Under the pieces are notes generated by a model. The model worked only from the letters and a program-made list of their open reading frames with translations. It made no database searches and was not told the DNA's origin. This document shows, in pieces, positions 24,499-32,025 of a stretch of DNA of 32,655 nucleotides. Within the stretch, counting starts at the first letter, position 1, and each line of letters begins with the position of its first letter. Source of the DNA: DATCJY01 sp036562565 (GTDB lineage: Bacteria > Bacteroidota > Bacteroidia > Flavobacteriales_D > Sanyastnellaceae); assembly GCA_036562565.1 (NCBI GenBank), contig DATCJY010000047.1, positions 1-32,655 of the forward strand, written 5' to 3'. Position numbers and translations under genes: made by a program.

Positions 24499-27315
24499 TT
24501 ACTTACTCAAATACAAGTTGCGCTCTGCATAAATCTGTCTAAAGAAAGGATCGCGCAGGTCTTTTATGAAGCGAATGGCTTCCCCGGTACTCTTCATTTC
24601 CGGACCGAGCTCTTTGTTCACCTCAGGGAATTTTTCATAAGAGAACACCGGAATCTTGATGGCATATCCATTGCGCTTCGGTGCGAAGTTGAAGTCTTTC
24701 ACTTTCTTGGCACCTAGCATCACCTTGGTAGCGTAGTTCACATACGGTTCGTCATAGGCCTTGGCAATGAATGGCACGGTGCGGCTTGCGCGCGGGTTGG
24801 CCTCTATGACATACACCGTGTCGTTCTTGATTGCAAACTGTATGTTGATGAGGCCCACGGTGTTCAGAGCAAGCGCAATAGCTTTTGTATGCTCTTCAAT
24901 CTGGGTAATCACATAGTCTCCGAGGTTGTATGGAGGAAGCACCGCATACGAGTCACCACTGTGGATACCCGCAGGCTCAATGTGCTGCATGATACCGATG
25001 ATGTAAACATCCTCTCCATCACAGATGGCATCGGCTTCCGCTTCAATTGCGCCTTCTAAGAAGTGGTCGAGCAAGATTTTGTTATCCGGCATATCATTGA
25101 GGATGTCCACCACGTGCTTCTCAAGGTCGGCTTCGTTGATGACGATTTTCATCTTCTGTCCGCCCAATACATAGCTAGGACGTACCAGCAATGGGAAACC
25201 AAGTTCTTTTGAAAGTTCAAGTGCTTGCTCTGCACTTTCCACCACACCGAATTTCGGATACGGAATATTGTGCTCTTTCAGTAACGCAGAGAAACTCCCG
25301 CGGTCCTCAGCCAAATCGAGCGATTTGAAATCGGTACCGATAATCTTGATGCCATAGCGCTCGAGTTTTTCTGCCAATTTCAACGCTGTTTGTCCACCCA
25401 GCTGAACAATTACACCCTCGGGCTTTTCAAGCTGAATGATGTCATAGATATGTTCCCAAAAAACCGGTTCGAAATAGAGTTTATCGGCTGTATCGAAGTC
25501 GGTAGAAACCGTTTCAGGGTTACAGTTTATCATGATGGTTTCGTAGCCGCATTCCTTGGCTGCGAGCACACCATGTACGCAAGAGTAGTCGAACTCTATA
25601 CCTTGTCCGATGCGGTTAGGGCCGCTTCCGAGTACGACAATCTTTTTCTTGTCTGAAACGATGCTTTCGTTTTCGTCTTCAAATGTGCTGTAGTAGTAGG
25701 GTGTTTGTGCCTCAAACTCTGCCGCGCAAGTGTCAACGAGTTTATACACGCGTTGAATGCCCATTTCTGTGCGCTTCTTGTACACCTGGCTTTCCAAACA
25801 GCGCAACAAGTGAGCAATTTGACGGTCGGCATAGCCTTTCTGCTTCGCTTCCATCAATAGCTCTTTGGTGATGGTATCTATCGTGTACTTCTCAATTTTG
25901 CGCTCCAGTTGGATCATCTCCTCTATCTGGCGCAAGAACCAGATGTCAATCTTAGTTTTCTCCTGGATGGTCTTGAAAGGGATGCCGAGCTTGATAGCAT
26001 CATAGATGTGGAACAAACGGTTCCAGCTTGGATGCTCAAGTGATTTGAGCAATTGTGATTGGTCTTTTACTTCTTTGCCGTCAGCACCCAGACCGTTGCG
26101 CTTGATTTCAAGCGACTGACAAGCTTTTTGCAATGCCTCTTGGAAGCTGCGACCAATACCCATCACTTCACCCACGCTTTTCATCTGCAAACCCAATTCG
26201 CGGTTGCTGCCCGGGAATTTGTCAAAGTTCCAGCGGGGTATTTTCACAATCACATAGTCCAAAGTCGGTTCGAAGAACGCTGAGGTGGACTTGGTGATTT
26301 GGTTTTGCAATTCATCTAGGTGATAACCGATTGCCAGCTTTGAAGCGATTTTCGCAATCGGATAGCCCGTTGCTTTACTGGCAAGAGCAGATGAGCGGGA
26401 AACACGCGGGTTGATTTCAATTGCGATGATTTCTTCTTTCTCATCCGGGCTCACGGCAAACTGCACGTTGCAACCACCAGCAAAGTTTCCGATAGCGCGC
26501 ATCATTCGGATGGCCATATCGCGCATCTTTTGATACGTAGTATCGCTAAGGGTCATAGCCGGAGCAACAGTGATGCTGTCACCGGTGTGGATACCTATGG
26601 GGTCAAAGTTTTCAATGGAACATATGATGGTCACGTTGTCATTCGCATCGCGCAACAGCTCGAGCTCAAACTCTTTCCAACCCATCAAGGCTTTGTCAAT
26701 CATCACCTCGTGGATAGGCGACAAGTGCAAACCACGAGTGAGTAGTTTATCAAATTCTTCCGGGCTGTAAACAATAGCCGCACCGCTACCACCGAGTGTG
26801 TAGGATGGACGGATACACAGTGGGAAGCCAAACTCTTGGGCGATTTCCTTTCCTTCCAAGAAGCTCTTTGCCGTGCGCTGAGGCGCCATGGGCACACCTA
26901 TCTCATTCATCAGGTTGCGGAAAGCTTCGCGGTTCTCGGTGATTTCGATGGCTTTGGTGTCTACGCCAATCATGCGTACACCGTGCTCTGCCCAAATACC
27001 CATTTCCTCACATTGGATAGCGAGGTTGAGAGCGGTTTGTCCGCCCATGGTTGGCAATACTGCGTCAATCTTGTGGTTGGCCAATATCTTTTCGATGCTC
27101 TCCACCTCCAGCGGCAGTAGGTAAACATTGTCCGCAACGAGCTTGTCCGTCATGATGGTTGCCGGATTGCTGTTGATGAGTGTTACTTCAATACCTTCTT
27201 CTCTGAGGGAACGTGCAGCTTGGGAGCCACTGTAGTCAAATTCACACGCCTGACCGATGACGATGGGGCCTGAACCAATTATCAGAACTGACTTGATGGA
27301 GTTGTCTTTGGGCAT
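24499..27315 (-). CDS. carB: Carbamoyl-phosphate synthase large subunit, lacking C-terminal MGS domain
   Basis: Makes carbamoyl phosphate for arginine and pyrimidine synthesis, using ammonia delivered by the small subunit. Both synthetase halves are present: the first opens with GSGPIVIGQACEFDYSGSQA and the second with GSGPNRIGQGIEFDYSCVHG, each followed by a complete ATP-grasp unit (for example EINPRVSRSSALASKATGYP and EANPRASRTVPFIAKAYDEP). With the ATG at 27315 it has 938 residues and ends soon after the second ATP-grasp unit, so the MGS-like allosteric domain of the roughly 1070-residue enteric enzyme is missing. This short form is, to my knowledge, usual in many Bacteroidota, so I do not treat it as a broken gene. 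A TTG at 27354 could add 13 residues. The carA partner is not in the window. Confidence 0.95.
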   Translation of the reverse strand: MPKDNSIKSVLIIGSGPIVIGQACEFDYSGSQAARSLREEGIEVTLINSNPATIMTDKLVADNVYLLPLEVESIEKILANHKIDAVLPTMGGQTALNLAIQCEEMGIWAEHGVRMIGVDTKAIEITENREAFRNLMNEIGVPMAPQRTAKSFLEGKEIAQEFGFPLCIRPSYTLGGSGAAIVYSPEEFDKLLTRGLHLSPIHEVMIDKALMGWKEFELELLRDANDNVTIICSIENFDPIGIHTGDSITVAPAMTLSDTTYQKMRDMAIRMMRAIGNFAGGCNVQFAVSPDEKEEIIAIEINPRVSRSSALASKATGYPIAKIASKLAIGYHLDELQNQITKSTSAFFEPTLDYVIVKIPRWNFDKFPGSNRELGLQMKSVGEVMGIGRSFQEALQKACQSLEIKRNGLGADGKEVKDQSQLLKSLEHPSWNRLFHIYDAIKLGIPFKTIQEKTKIDIWFLRQIEEMIQLERKIEKYTIDTITKELLMEAKQKGYADRQIAHLLRCLESQVYKKRTEMGIQRVYKLVDTCAAEFEAQTPYYYSTFEDENESIVSDKKKIVVLGSGPNRIGQGIEFDYSCVHGVLAAKECGYETIMINCNPETVSTDFDTADKLYFEPVFWEHIYDIIQLEKPEGVIVQLGGQTALKLAEKLERYGIKIIGTDFKSLDLAEDRGSFSALLKEHNIPYPKFGVVESAEQALELSKELGFPLLVRPSYVLGGQKMKIVINEADLEKHVVDILNDMPDNKILLDHFLEGAIEAEADAICDGEDVYIIGIMQHIEPAGIHSGDSYAVLPPYNLGDYVITQIEEHTKAIALALNTVGLINIQFAIKNDTVYVIEANPRASRTVPFIAKAYDEPYVNYATKVMLGAKKVKDFNFAPKRNGYAIKIPVFSYEKFPEVNKELGPEMKSTGEAIRFIKDLRDPFFRQIYAERNLYLSK

Positions 27316-27648
27316 TTTTTTTTTATCCGACAGGAAAAAGCTCCTCTCGGGCAATCAAAATGTCTTCTTCCTATGGTTGGAAATCGGCCGCGAAAGTAAC
27401 TCCTCGCGGGCCTTGTTTGCAAAGTGAATTATAAACGCGTTGCTATTTTCTGCTGCAGAAGATGCAAGTGTTCTCAGTTCCATCCCTTTGCGCCCTGCAA
27501 ATTGTGTTTGTTTCAAATCGCCTCCGGCTTTTGAAGTTATATCATATCGCTATATGACCTTGGTCATCGCATGGGATGGGGTCACCCATTGTACATTCGT
27601 TCACGATTTCACACAAGGAATCTTAAACCCCATTAAATTAAAAACACG
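27316..27648. other. Divergent promoter region between carB and hpf
   Basis: This stretch has no convincing gene; a 70-residue plus-strand frame at 27440-27652 has no family likeness and overlaps the hpf start. It holds a good minus-strand carB promoter (separate entry). For the hpf side the only candidate is TACATTCG (27592-27599), close to TAnnTTCG but without a -33 box at normal distance. A T-run precedes the carB start codon. No terminator is present, as expected for divergent genes. Confidence 0.5.
27391..27423 (-). promoter_or_regulatory. carB promoter
   Basis: On the minus strand TTTG (27423-27420) is followed after 21 bp by TACTTTCG (27398-27391), a good Bacteroidota pair of -33 and -7 boxes. 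Transcription would begin near 27385, leaving about 70 nt of leader to the ATG at 27315. I see no pyrimidine or arginine control element in that leader. Confidence 0.55.
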
Positions 27649-28029
27649 ATGAAACTGCGAATCGAATCACCGGGACATCGCTTGAGCCCATCCCTCAAAG
27701 CCTATGCTACCGAGAAACTGTCTAAGTTGGAACGTTTTTACAAAGACATCCAAGAGGTAGAAGCAACCCTGCTTCATGAAGAAAAAGCCAACAAGGAAAA
27801 AATTGTGTGCACACTCAATATCCGTGTTCCCGGTAAGGATGAGTACATCAAAACTAACTCGGTGATTTTTGAAGATGCTGTGTTGAAAGCCGTTGATGCT
27901 GCCAAACGCAGACTTAGCGTGCGCAAAACGCAGTTGGAAAAAGCAGCAAAGCTCAAAACAACCAACCGTACCGTTATCGCTAAAAAAGTAGCTAAGAAGG
28001 CTGCCAAGAAAGCAGCTAAGCAGAAATAA
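27649..28029 (+). CDS. hpf: HPF/RaiA-type ribosome hibernation factor with Lys/Ala tail
   Basis: Small ribosome-binding protein that silences 30S/70S particles during slow growth. Residues 1-100 fit the HPF/YfiA beta-alpha-beta-beta-beta-alpha fold: MKLRIESPGHRLSPSLKAYATEKLSKLERFY opens it, and EDAVLKAVDAAKRRLSVRKTQLEK (about 75-98) is the second helix. Short HPF proteins usually stop near here. This one continues to 126 residues with a tail AKKVAKKAAKKAAKQK that repeats a KKxA tetrad and resembles histone H1-like tails of bacterial DNA-binding proteins. It does not have the long HPF C-terminal dimerisation domain. It has a strong terminator after it, so it is monocistronic. Confidence 0.85.
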   Translation: MKLRIESPGHRLSPSLKAYATEKLSKLERFYKDIQEVEATLLHEEKANKEKIVCTLNIRVPGKDEYIKTNSVIFEDAVLKAVDAAKRRLSVRKTQLEKAAKLKTTNRTVIAKKVAKKAAKKAAKQK

Positions 28030-28073
28030 CTCACACGAACCACTCGCTTGCAGACATATAATTAACCCAGATA

Positions 28074-28103
28074 AAGACCGGCCGCCTTTGTGCCGGTCTT
28101 TTT
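28074..28103 (+). terminator. Intrinsic terminator of hpf
   Basis: AAGACCGGC (28074-28082) and GCCGGTCTT (28092-28100) form a 9-bp perfect GC-rich stem with a 9-nt loop, and TTTTT ends it (28099-28103). It lies 45 bp after the hpf stop. Reads through it would reach the alpha/beta hydrolase gene, which has its own promoter box just downstream. Confidence 0.9.
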
Positions 28104-28126
28104 CATTCACCGGACCGCATGGCACT

Positions 28127-28134
28127 TACATTTG
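28127..28134 (+). promoter_or_regulatory. Candidate promoter of the alpha/beta hydrolase, -7 box TACATTTG
   Basis: TACATTTG fits TAnnTTTG fully and sits between the hpf terminator and the hydrolase gene. A weak TTTC (28101-28104) takes the -33 place. Transcription from about 28141 would leave a short leader before the GTG at 28157 and rules out translation starts further upstream. Confidence 0.5.
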
Positions 28135-28156
28135 CGCGTCTCACAAGACACCGCGC

Positions 28157-28978
28157 GTGAAGAAATTATTTGAACATGGTCCGTTCCGATTGGAGTACCT
28201 CACCTTGGGCGAAGGTTCAAAAGCTATTTTGTGCTTCCATGGCTTTGGTCGCAAGGCTGAAGACTTTGCAGTGTTCCAGCCTTTGCTTCGGCCGGACCAG
28301 CGTTTGATTTCCATCAACCTTTTTGCACATCAGGGCAGCGTTTTTCCTGCTGCGCGCATTCACAATCATCCGCTGAAGCCCGAAGAATGGAGAGAAATCA
28401 TGCTTGCTTTCCTCTCCCATGAAAACATTGATCGCTTCGATTTGATTGGTTATAGCATGGGCGGACGCATCGCGATGATAACCGTACAATTGTTGCCCGA
28501 GCGTGTGCAATCCCTTTTGCTCATTGCTCCCGATGGTCTTAAGATAAACCTGCTCTACCGTTTTGCGAGCGGAACTGTTTTGGGTAAATGGATTTATCGT
28601 AAGATGATTCACAACCCGAAGCCGTTGTTTTGGATAGCCGATACCGCGCACAAATTGAAATTCATCAATGACAAATTGCACCGATTTGTTTACGTGCACT
28701 TGGACAATGAGGAAAAGCGCCAATTGGTTTATGATGCATGGCTCATTCATAAACTGTTGTTTCCTGATTTGGATATCATAGCCGGGCGGGCGCGCAACGG
28801 AATGCGCTTCAACATGGTGTTCGGCAAATACGATTCGGTAATTGTTCCGGCACTGGGCAAAGCCATGGCCGGTCGAATCGGCAATGCCGCATGTTATCAC
28901 GAAATAGAATCAGGCCATCAGCTCATCAATGAACGCACTGCACGGTTCATTGCCGAAAAAGAATTGTGGCCGACATAA
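28157..28978 (+). CDS. Alpha/beta hydrolase
   Basis: Predicted serine hydrolase, probably an esterase, lipase or thioesterase. With the GTG at 28157 it has 273 residues. The oxyanion region HGFG (28-31) follows the first strands, the nucleophile elbow is GYSMGG (98-103, Ser100), and likely acid and base residues are D226 in FGKYDSV and H254 in ESGHQLI. A basic, aromatic cap lies between (about 130-200). The longer frame from 28088 is rejected because it would run through the terminator hairpin of hpf. There is no signal peptide, so the enzyme is cytoplasmic. The substrate is unknown; context gives no hint. Confidence 0.85.
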   Translation: MKKLFEHGPFRLEYLTLGEGSKAILCFHGFGRKAEDFAVFQPLLRPDQRLISINLFAHQGSVFPAARIHNHPLKPEEWREIMLAFLSHENIDRFDLIGYSMGGRIAMITVQLLPERVQSLLLIAPDGLKINLLYRFASGTVLGKWIYRKMIHNPKPLFWIADTAHKLKFINDKLHRFVYVHLDNEEKRQLVYDAWLIHKLLFPDLDIIAGRARNGMRFNMVFGKYDSVIVPALGKAMAGRIGNAACYHEIESGHQLINERTARFIAEKELWPT

Positions 28979-29009
28979 AAGGTGCTCCATTTGCCAATAT
29001 TTCTTAATC

Positions 29010-29067
29010 GCACAACGGTGTGTTTCAGTGCATTCAAGGCTCGAAAGTCCTTTACCGTTGTGCTTTT
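29010..29067 (+). terminator. Long inverted repeat, possible terminator of the hydrolase
   Basis: GCACAACGGT (29010-29019) and ACCGTTGTGC (29054-29063) are perfect 10-bp arms around 34 nt, with a short inner AAGG/CCTT pairing, and TTTT follows (29064-29067). The large loop makes it less typical than the hpf terminator. It overlaps a run of TTTACCG repeats, so it might instead be a regulatory site. Confidence 0.45.
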
Positions 29068-29111
29068 ACCGTTTACCGATGGTGTGCAACCACTGGCAAT
29101 CCTGTTTTCGC

Positions 29112-29138
29112 TTGGGAGGTTTGGCACCTCTACTTTCG
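29112..29138 (+). promoter_or_regulatory. Candidate promoter of the outer-membrane barrel gene
   Basis: TTG (29112-29114) lies 16 bp upstream of TACTTTCG (29131-29138), the same -7 form as at carB. The start site would be near 29144, only some 12 nt before the ATG at 29156, with an AT-rich palindrome TTAAATTTTTAA in between. Confidence 0.45.
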
Positions 29139-29155
29139 CGTTAAATTTTTAACGC

Positions 29156-29737
29156 ATGCGCTTACCCCTGCTTGTCGCTTTCATCGGTTGTCTCGTCTTT
29201 GGTGCCAATGCCCAGGAAATGGTAGCGGTTGCGTCAGATGCTAAGCCACGGTTATTTGTACCGAGTATCAGCGTGGGTACGGTGGGTGGCGCTCAAATCA
29301 CTACCAACAGTGTTTACCTCAAATATGGCGGTGGTGTTTATGCCTCGGTGCACAACATTCTCAACGATCGTCTGTCACTGGGAGTGGGTGTTGGTGTGGA
29401 ACAAATCGATAACGAATCGCTCTATCCGTTTTACCTGGAGGGAAAAGGCATGCTCTCTGATAAAGCCGCCACGGGGTTTTTGATGGTCACTGCCGGTTAT
29501 GCTGCCGGCAACAACCCCTCCTATGAAAATTATGATGGCTACAATTACCGCGGAGGTGGCTTATTTGGAGCGGGCTGGGGTTACCGCTGGCCGCTGAAGA
29601 AAGATGATTACTTCAGCATTTCGGTTTCATATAGACAACAATTCATTCATCTCAGCTACTCCGATCATCACAACTTCAATTTCCGCGAGCGTTTGTCGTA
29701 TTCGCTTTTATTTGTACGTGCGTCCATAGAGTTCTGA
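29156..29737 (+). CDS. Predicted outer-membrane beta-barrel protein, unknown function
   Basis: I do not recognise a named family. The 193-residue protein starts with a signal peptide (about 1-20, cleavage after GANA) and then shows alternating polar and hydrophobic stretches with many G, Y and aromatic residues (for example LKYGGGVYASVHNIL, SISVSYRQQFIHLSY), ending in a phenylalanine (FVRASIEF). A C-terminal aromatic residue on a last beta strand is typical for outer-membrane barrels. Eight or so strands would fit the length. It is 12 bp upstream of the CotH-like gene and probably cotranscribed. An outer-membrane or periplasmic beta protein is the best description. Confidence 0.7.
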   Translation: MRLPLLVAFIGCLVFGANAQEMVAVASDAKPRLFVPSISVGTVGGAQITTNSVYLKYGGGVYASVHNILNDRLSLGVGVGVEQIDNESLYPFYLEGKGMLSDKAATGFLMVTAGYAAGNNPSYENYDGYNYRGGGLFGAGWGYRWPLKKDDYFSISVSYRQQFIHLSYSDHHNFNFRERLSYSLLFVRASIEF

Positions 29738-29749
29738 TAAACGTGGATT

Positions 29750-32011
29750 ATGAAAACCCTGCGTGCAGCAATAATTGGTATTGGTGCGTTCATAGCCCTG
29801 CTATGGTCATCATCACTGCATGCGCAAATTGTAATCAATGAGGTATGCTCATCCAACACTTATTCTTTGTATGATGAAGATGGCTCTGCAAGTGATTGGA
29901 TAGAACTCTACAACACATCAGGCGAAGCCGTATCACTGCAAGGTTGGGGCCTGAGTGACAAAAGCAATGCACAACCAAAGTGGGTTTTTCAGCAAGGCAG
30001 CATTGCGCCTTATGGTTACTTTATCGTGTTTGCTTCTGATAAAAACCGACAGAGCACTACGCGCCCCCATACCAATTTCAAGATATCACAAGGCGAAGAA
30101 GTTGTTTATCTCTACAACCCGCAAGGTGTGATAGTGAGTATGTCCGATCCGCGTTTCATTCCTTCCAATCACACACTGGGTCGCATACCGGATGGCAGCG
30201 GATTGCTTTATCACCTCAAGAATCCGACACCCGGCAGCAGCAACAACAGCGCCCACATTGTAGTGGACCAGCCCACCGCTGAACTCGTGTTTTCACACAC
30301 CGCAGGTGTCTATACCGCAGCATTTTCTCTTTCCATCAGTTGCAATCAACCAAATGCCGAGATTCGCTACACGCTGGATGGCTCGGAACCAACCAGAAAC
30401 TCGCCTGTTTATACCGGCACTATTTACGTCCATAACACAGCAACTGAATCACCGGTATTGGCCTCCATTCCAACTTCCGACACATGGAAACATCCGAAAG
30501 GCAGCGTCAATGGCGCTTTTGTAGTGAGAGCTCAAGCTTTTGACGGGCCCGTTCCAATAAGCCATATTCACACACACACGTTTTTTGTGGAAGAAGATTT
30601 CACCAATCGGTATGGCTTTCCCATTCTTTCAATAACTGCGGAAAAAGAAGATTTCTTCAGTGATGAAAAAGGCATTTATGTGCGCGGACCAGGGCAATGG
30701 CCCAACTGGTCGCACCATGGTGATCAATGGGAGCGTCCAATACACCTGGAGTATTTTGTAAACGGCACCCGGGTATTGCAGCAAAATATCGGGGCCAGAA
30801 TTCACGGGCGAAGTTCGCGCGCCTATCCCCAAAAGAGCATCCGATTGGTTGCTGATAAGGACTATGGGAGCGCACAAATCAATTATCCTTTCTTTGGTGA
30901 AGATGGCGCTTCATCATTCAAACGCCTCATTGTGCGCACTCCCGACCGAATGTTCAATCAGAGTTATTTCGTTGACCCGCTCACCTATGAAATAGCGCGC
31001 AACATGGACATTGATGGACAAGACTATCAACCTGTGATTGTCTTTATCAACGGTGAATACTGGGGTATTCATCAATTGCGCGAGCGACTTGATAAACATT
31101 ACCTCGCCACGCATTACAATGTGAATCCGGATAACGTGGACATCCTCGACTTTGACCGCCAGCTTACCATCGTGGAGGGCAATATGAATGCTTGGAATGA
31201 ACTGCAAGCCTATCTCTTGAGTCACGATCTCTCCAACAGTGAGAACTACGCGGAAGTTGCATCCAAAGTGGACATCGACAACCTGCTGGATTACCTCATT
31301 GTGCAATTGTTCTTTGCGAACAATGATTTTCCTATCAACAACCAAAAGCTTTGGCGCGAACGCAAGGAGGGTGCAAAGTGGCGGTTTTTCTACTTTGATG
31401 GTGATGACTCCATGAACCAACGCCATTACAATCCCCTTGCATACTATTTGAGTGGAAGAAACTATGGCGATCCATTGTCCATCTTGTTTTCATCGCTCTT
31501 GAAAAACGAAGGTTTCAGACAACAATTTGGTGCGCGATTCGTGTATCACATCAGTACCACCTTCGAGCCTTCGCGCGTAGTGGAGATGGTGCGAAAATTC
31601 GAGAAAGACTTTTTGCCGATGGTTCCGGAGAACATCATGCGCTGGAATCACCCGGACAATTTTCATGAATGGCAACGCGCAGTCCAAGACATTCAATACT
31701 TCGCAGTGCAGCGCTGTGCGGAGCTTACACAACAGCTCCAATCGCTCATGGCTGATCCATTTACAGTGTTTCCCAATCCAGCCAGCCAGTTTGTAACCGT
31801 GAGATTGAATGACCTCGATTTCAAAAATGCTGACTCATTCTATCTCAGTGTCGAATTGCATGATTTACATGGTCGCATCGTAGTGCCGGAGATTATCTCC
31901 GCGGAAGGAGGTATGGTCACCATTGATGTGCAGGACTATCCGGTCGGTATTTACTTGCTAAAAATCAAAACCGGAAAGGTTTATTATACCAAGCGATTGA
32001 TTGTGCAGTAA
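29750..32011 (+). CDS. Secreted LTD / CotH-kinase-like protein with type IX sorting domain
   Basis: Predicted cell-surface or secreted protein, 753 residues. After a signal peptide (about 1-25, ending HA/Q) comes a lamin-tail domain (about 26-130, IVINEVCSSNTYS...DWIELYNTS), then a chitobiase C-terminal type domain (about 170-215, AEIRYTLDGSEPTRNSPVY). A CotH-type atypical kinase domain (about 285-600) follows, with RIHGRSSRAYPQKSIRL, INGEYWGIHQLRERLDKHYL and the acidic FYFDGDDSMN. The last 75 residues are a type A T9SS sorting domain (FTVFPNPAS...GIYLLKIKTG...KRLIVQ). Known CotH phosphorylates spore-coat proteins in Bacillus; the substrate here is unknown. The exit route is the type IX system, whose genes are not in the window. 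Confidence 0.87.
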   Translation: MKTLRAAIIGIGAFIALLWSSSLHAQIVINEVCSSNTYSLYDEDGSASDWIELYNTSGEAVSLQGWGLSDKSNAQPKWVFQQGSIAPYGYFIVFASDKNRQSTTRPHTNFKISQGEEVVYLYNPQGVIVSMSDPRFIPSNHTLGRIPDGSGLLYHLKNPTPGSSNNSAHIVVDQPTAELVFSHTAGVYTAAFSLSISCNQPNAEIRYTLDGSEPTRNSPVYTGTIYVHNTATESPVLASIPTSDTWKHPKGSVNGAFVVRAQAFDGPVPISHIHTHTFFVEEDFTNRYGFPILSITAEKEDFFSDEKGIYVRGPGQWPNWSHHGDQWERPIHLEYFVNGTRVLQQNIGARIHGRSSRAYPQKSIRLVADKDYGSAQINYPFFGEDGASSFKRLIVRTPDRMFNQSYFVDPLTYEIARNMDIDGQDYQPVIVFINGEYWGIHQLRERLDKHYLATHYNVNPDNVDILDFDRQLTIVEGNMNAWNELQAYLLSHDLSNSENYAEVASKVDIDNLLDYLIVQLFFANNDFPINNQKLWRERKEGAKWRFFYFDGDDSMNQRHYNPLAYYLSGRNYGDPLSILFSSLLKNEGFRQQFGARFVYHISTTFEPSRVVEMVRKFEKDFLPMVPENIMRWNHPDNFHEWQRAVQDIQYFAVQRCAELTQQLQSLMADPFTVFPNPASQFVTVRLNDLDFKNADSFYLSVELHDLHGRIVVPEIISAEGGMVTIDVQDYPVGIYLLKIKTGKVYYTKRLIVQ

Positions 32012-32025
32012 TACCTCTCTGTTGA

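Noticed and set aside
27440..27652. 70-codon plus-strand frame before hpf
   Set aside because: No motif, cysteine-rich random-looking sequence, and it runs past the hpf start codon in another frame.
28088..28156. N-terminal extension of the alpha/beta hydrolase
   Set aside because: It would begin inside the hairpin of the hpf terminator and adds no recognisable part of the fold.
28119..28160. Short upstream frame MALTFARLTRHRA whose stop overlaps the hydrolase GTG (GTGA)
   Set aside because: The overlap is tempting as a leader peptide, but the full -7 box at 28127-28134 lies inside it, so the transcript would start after its ATG.
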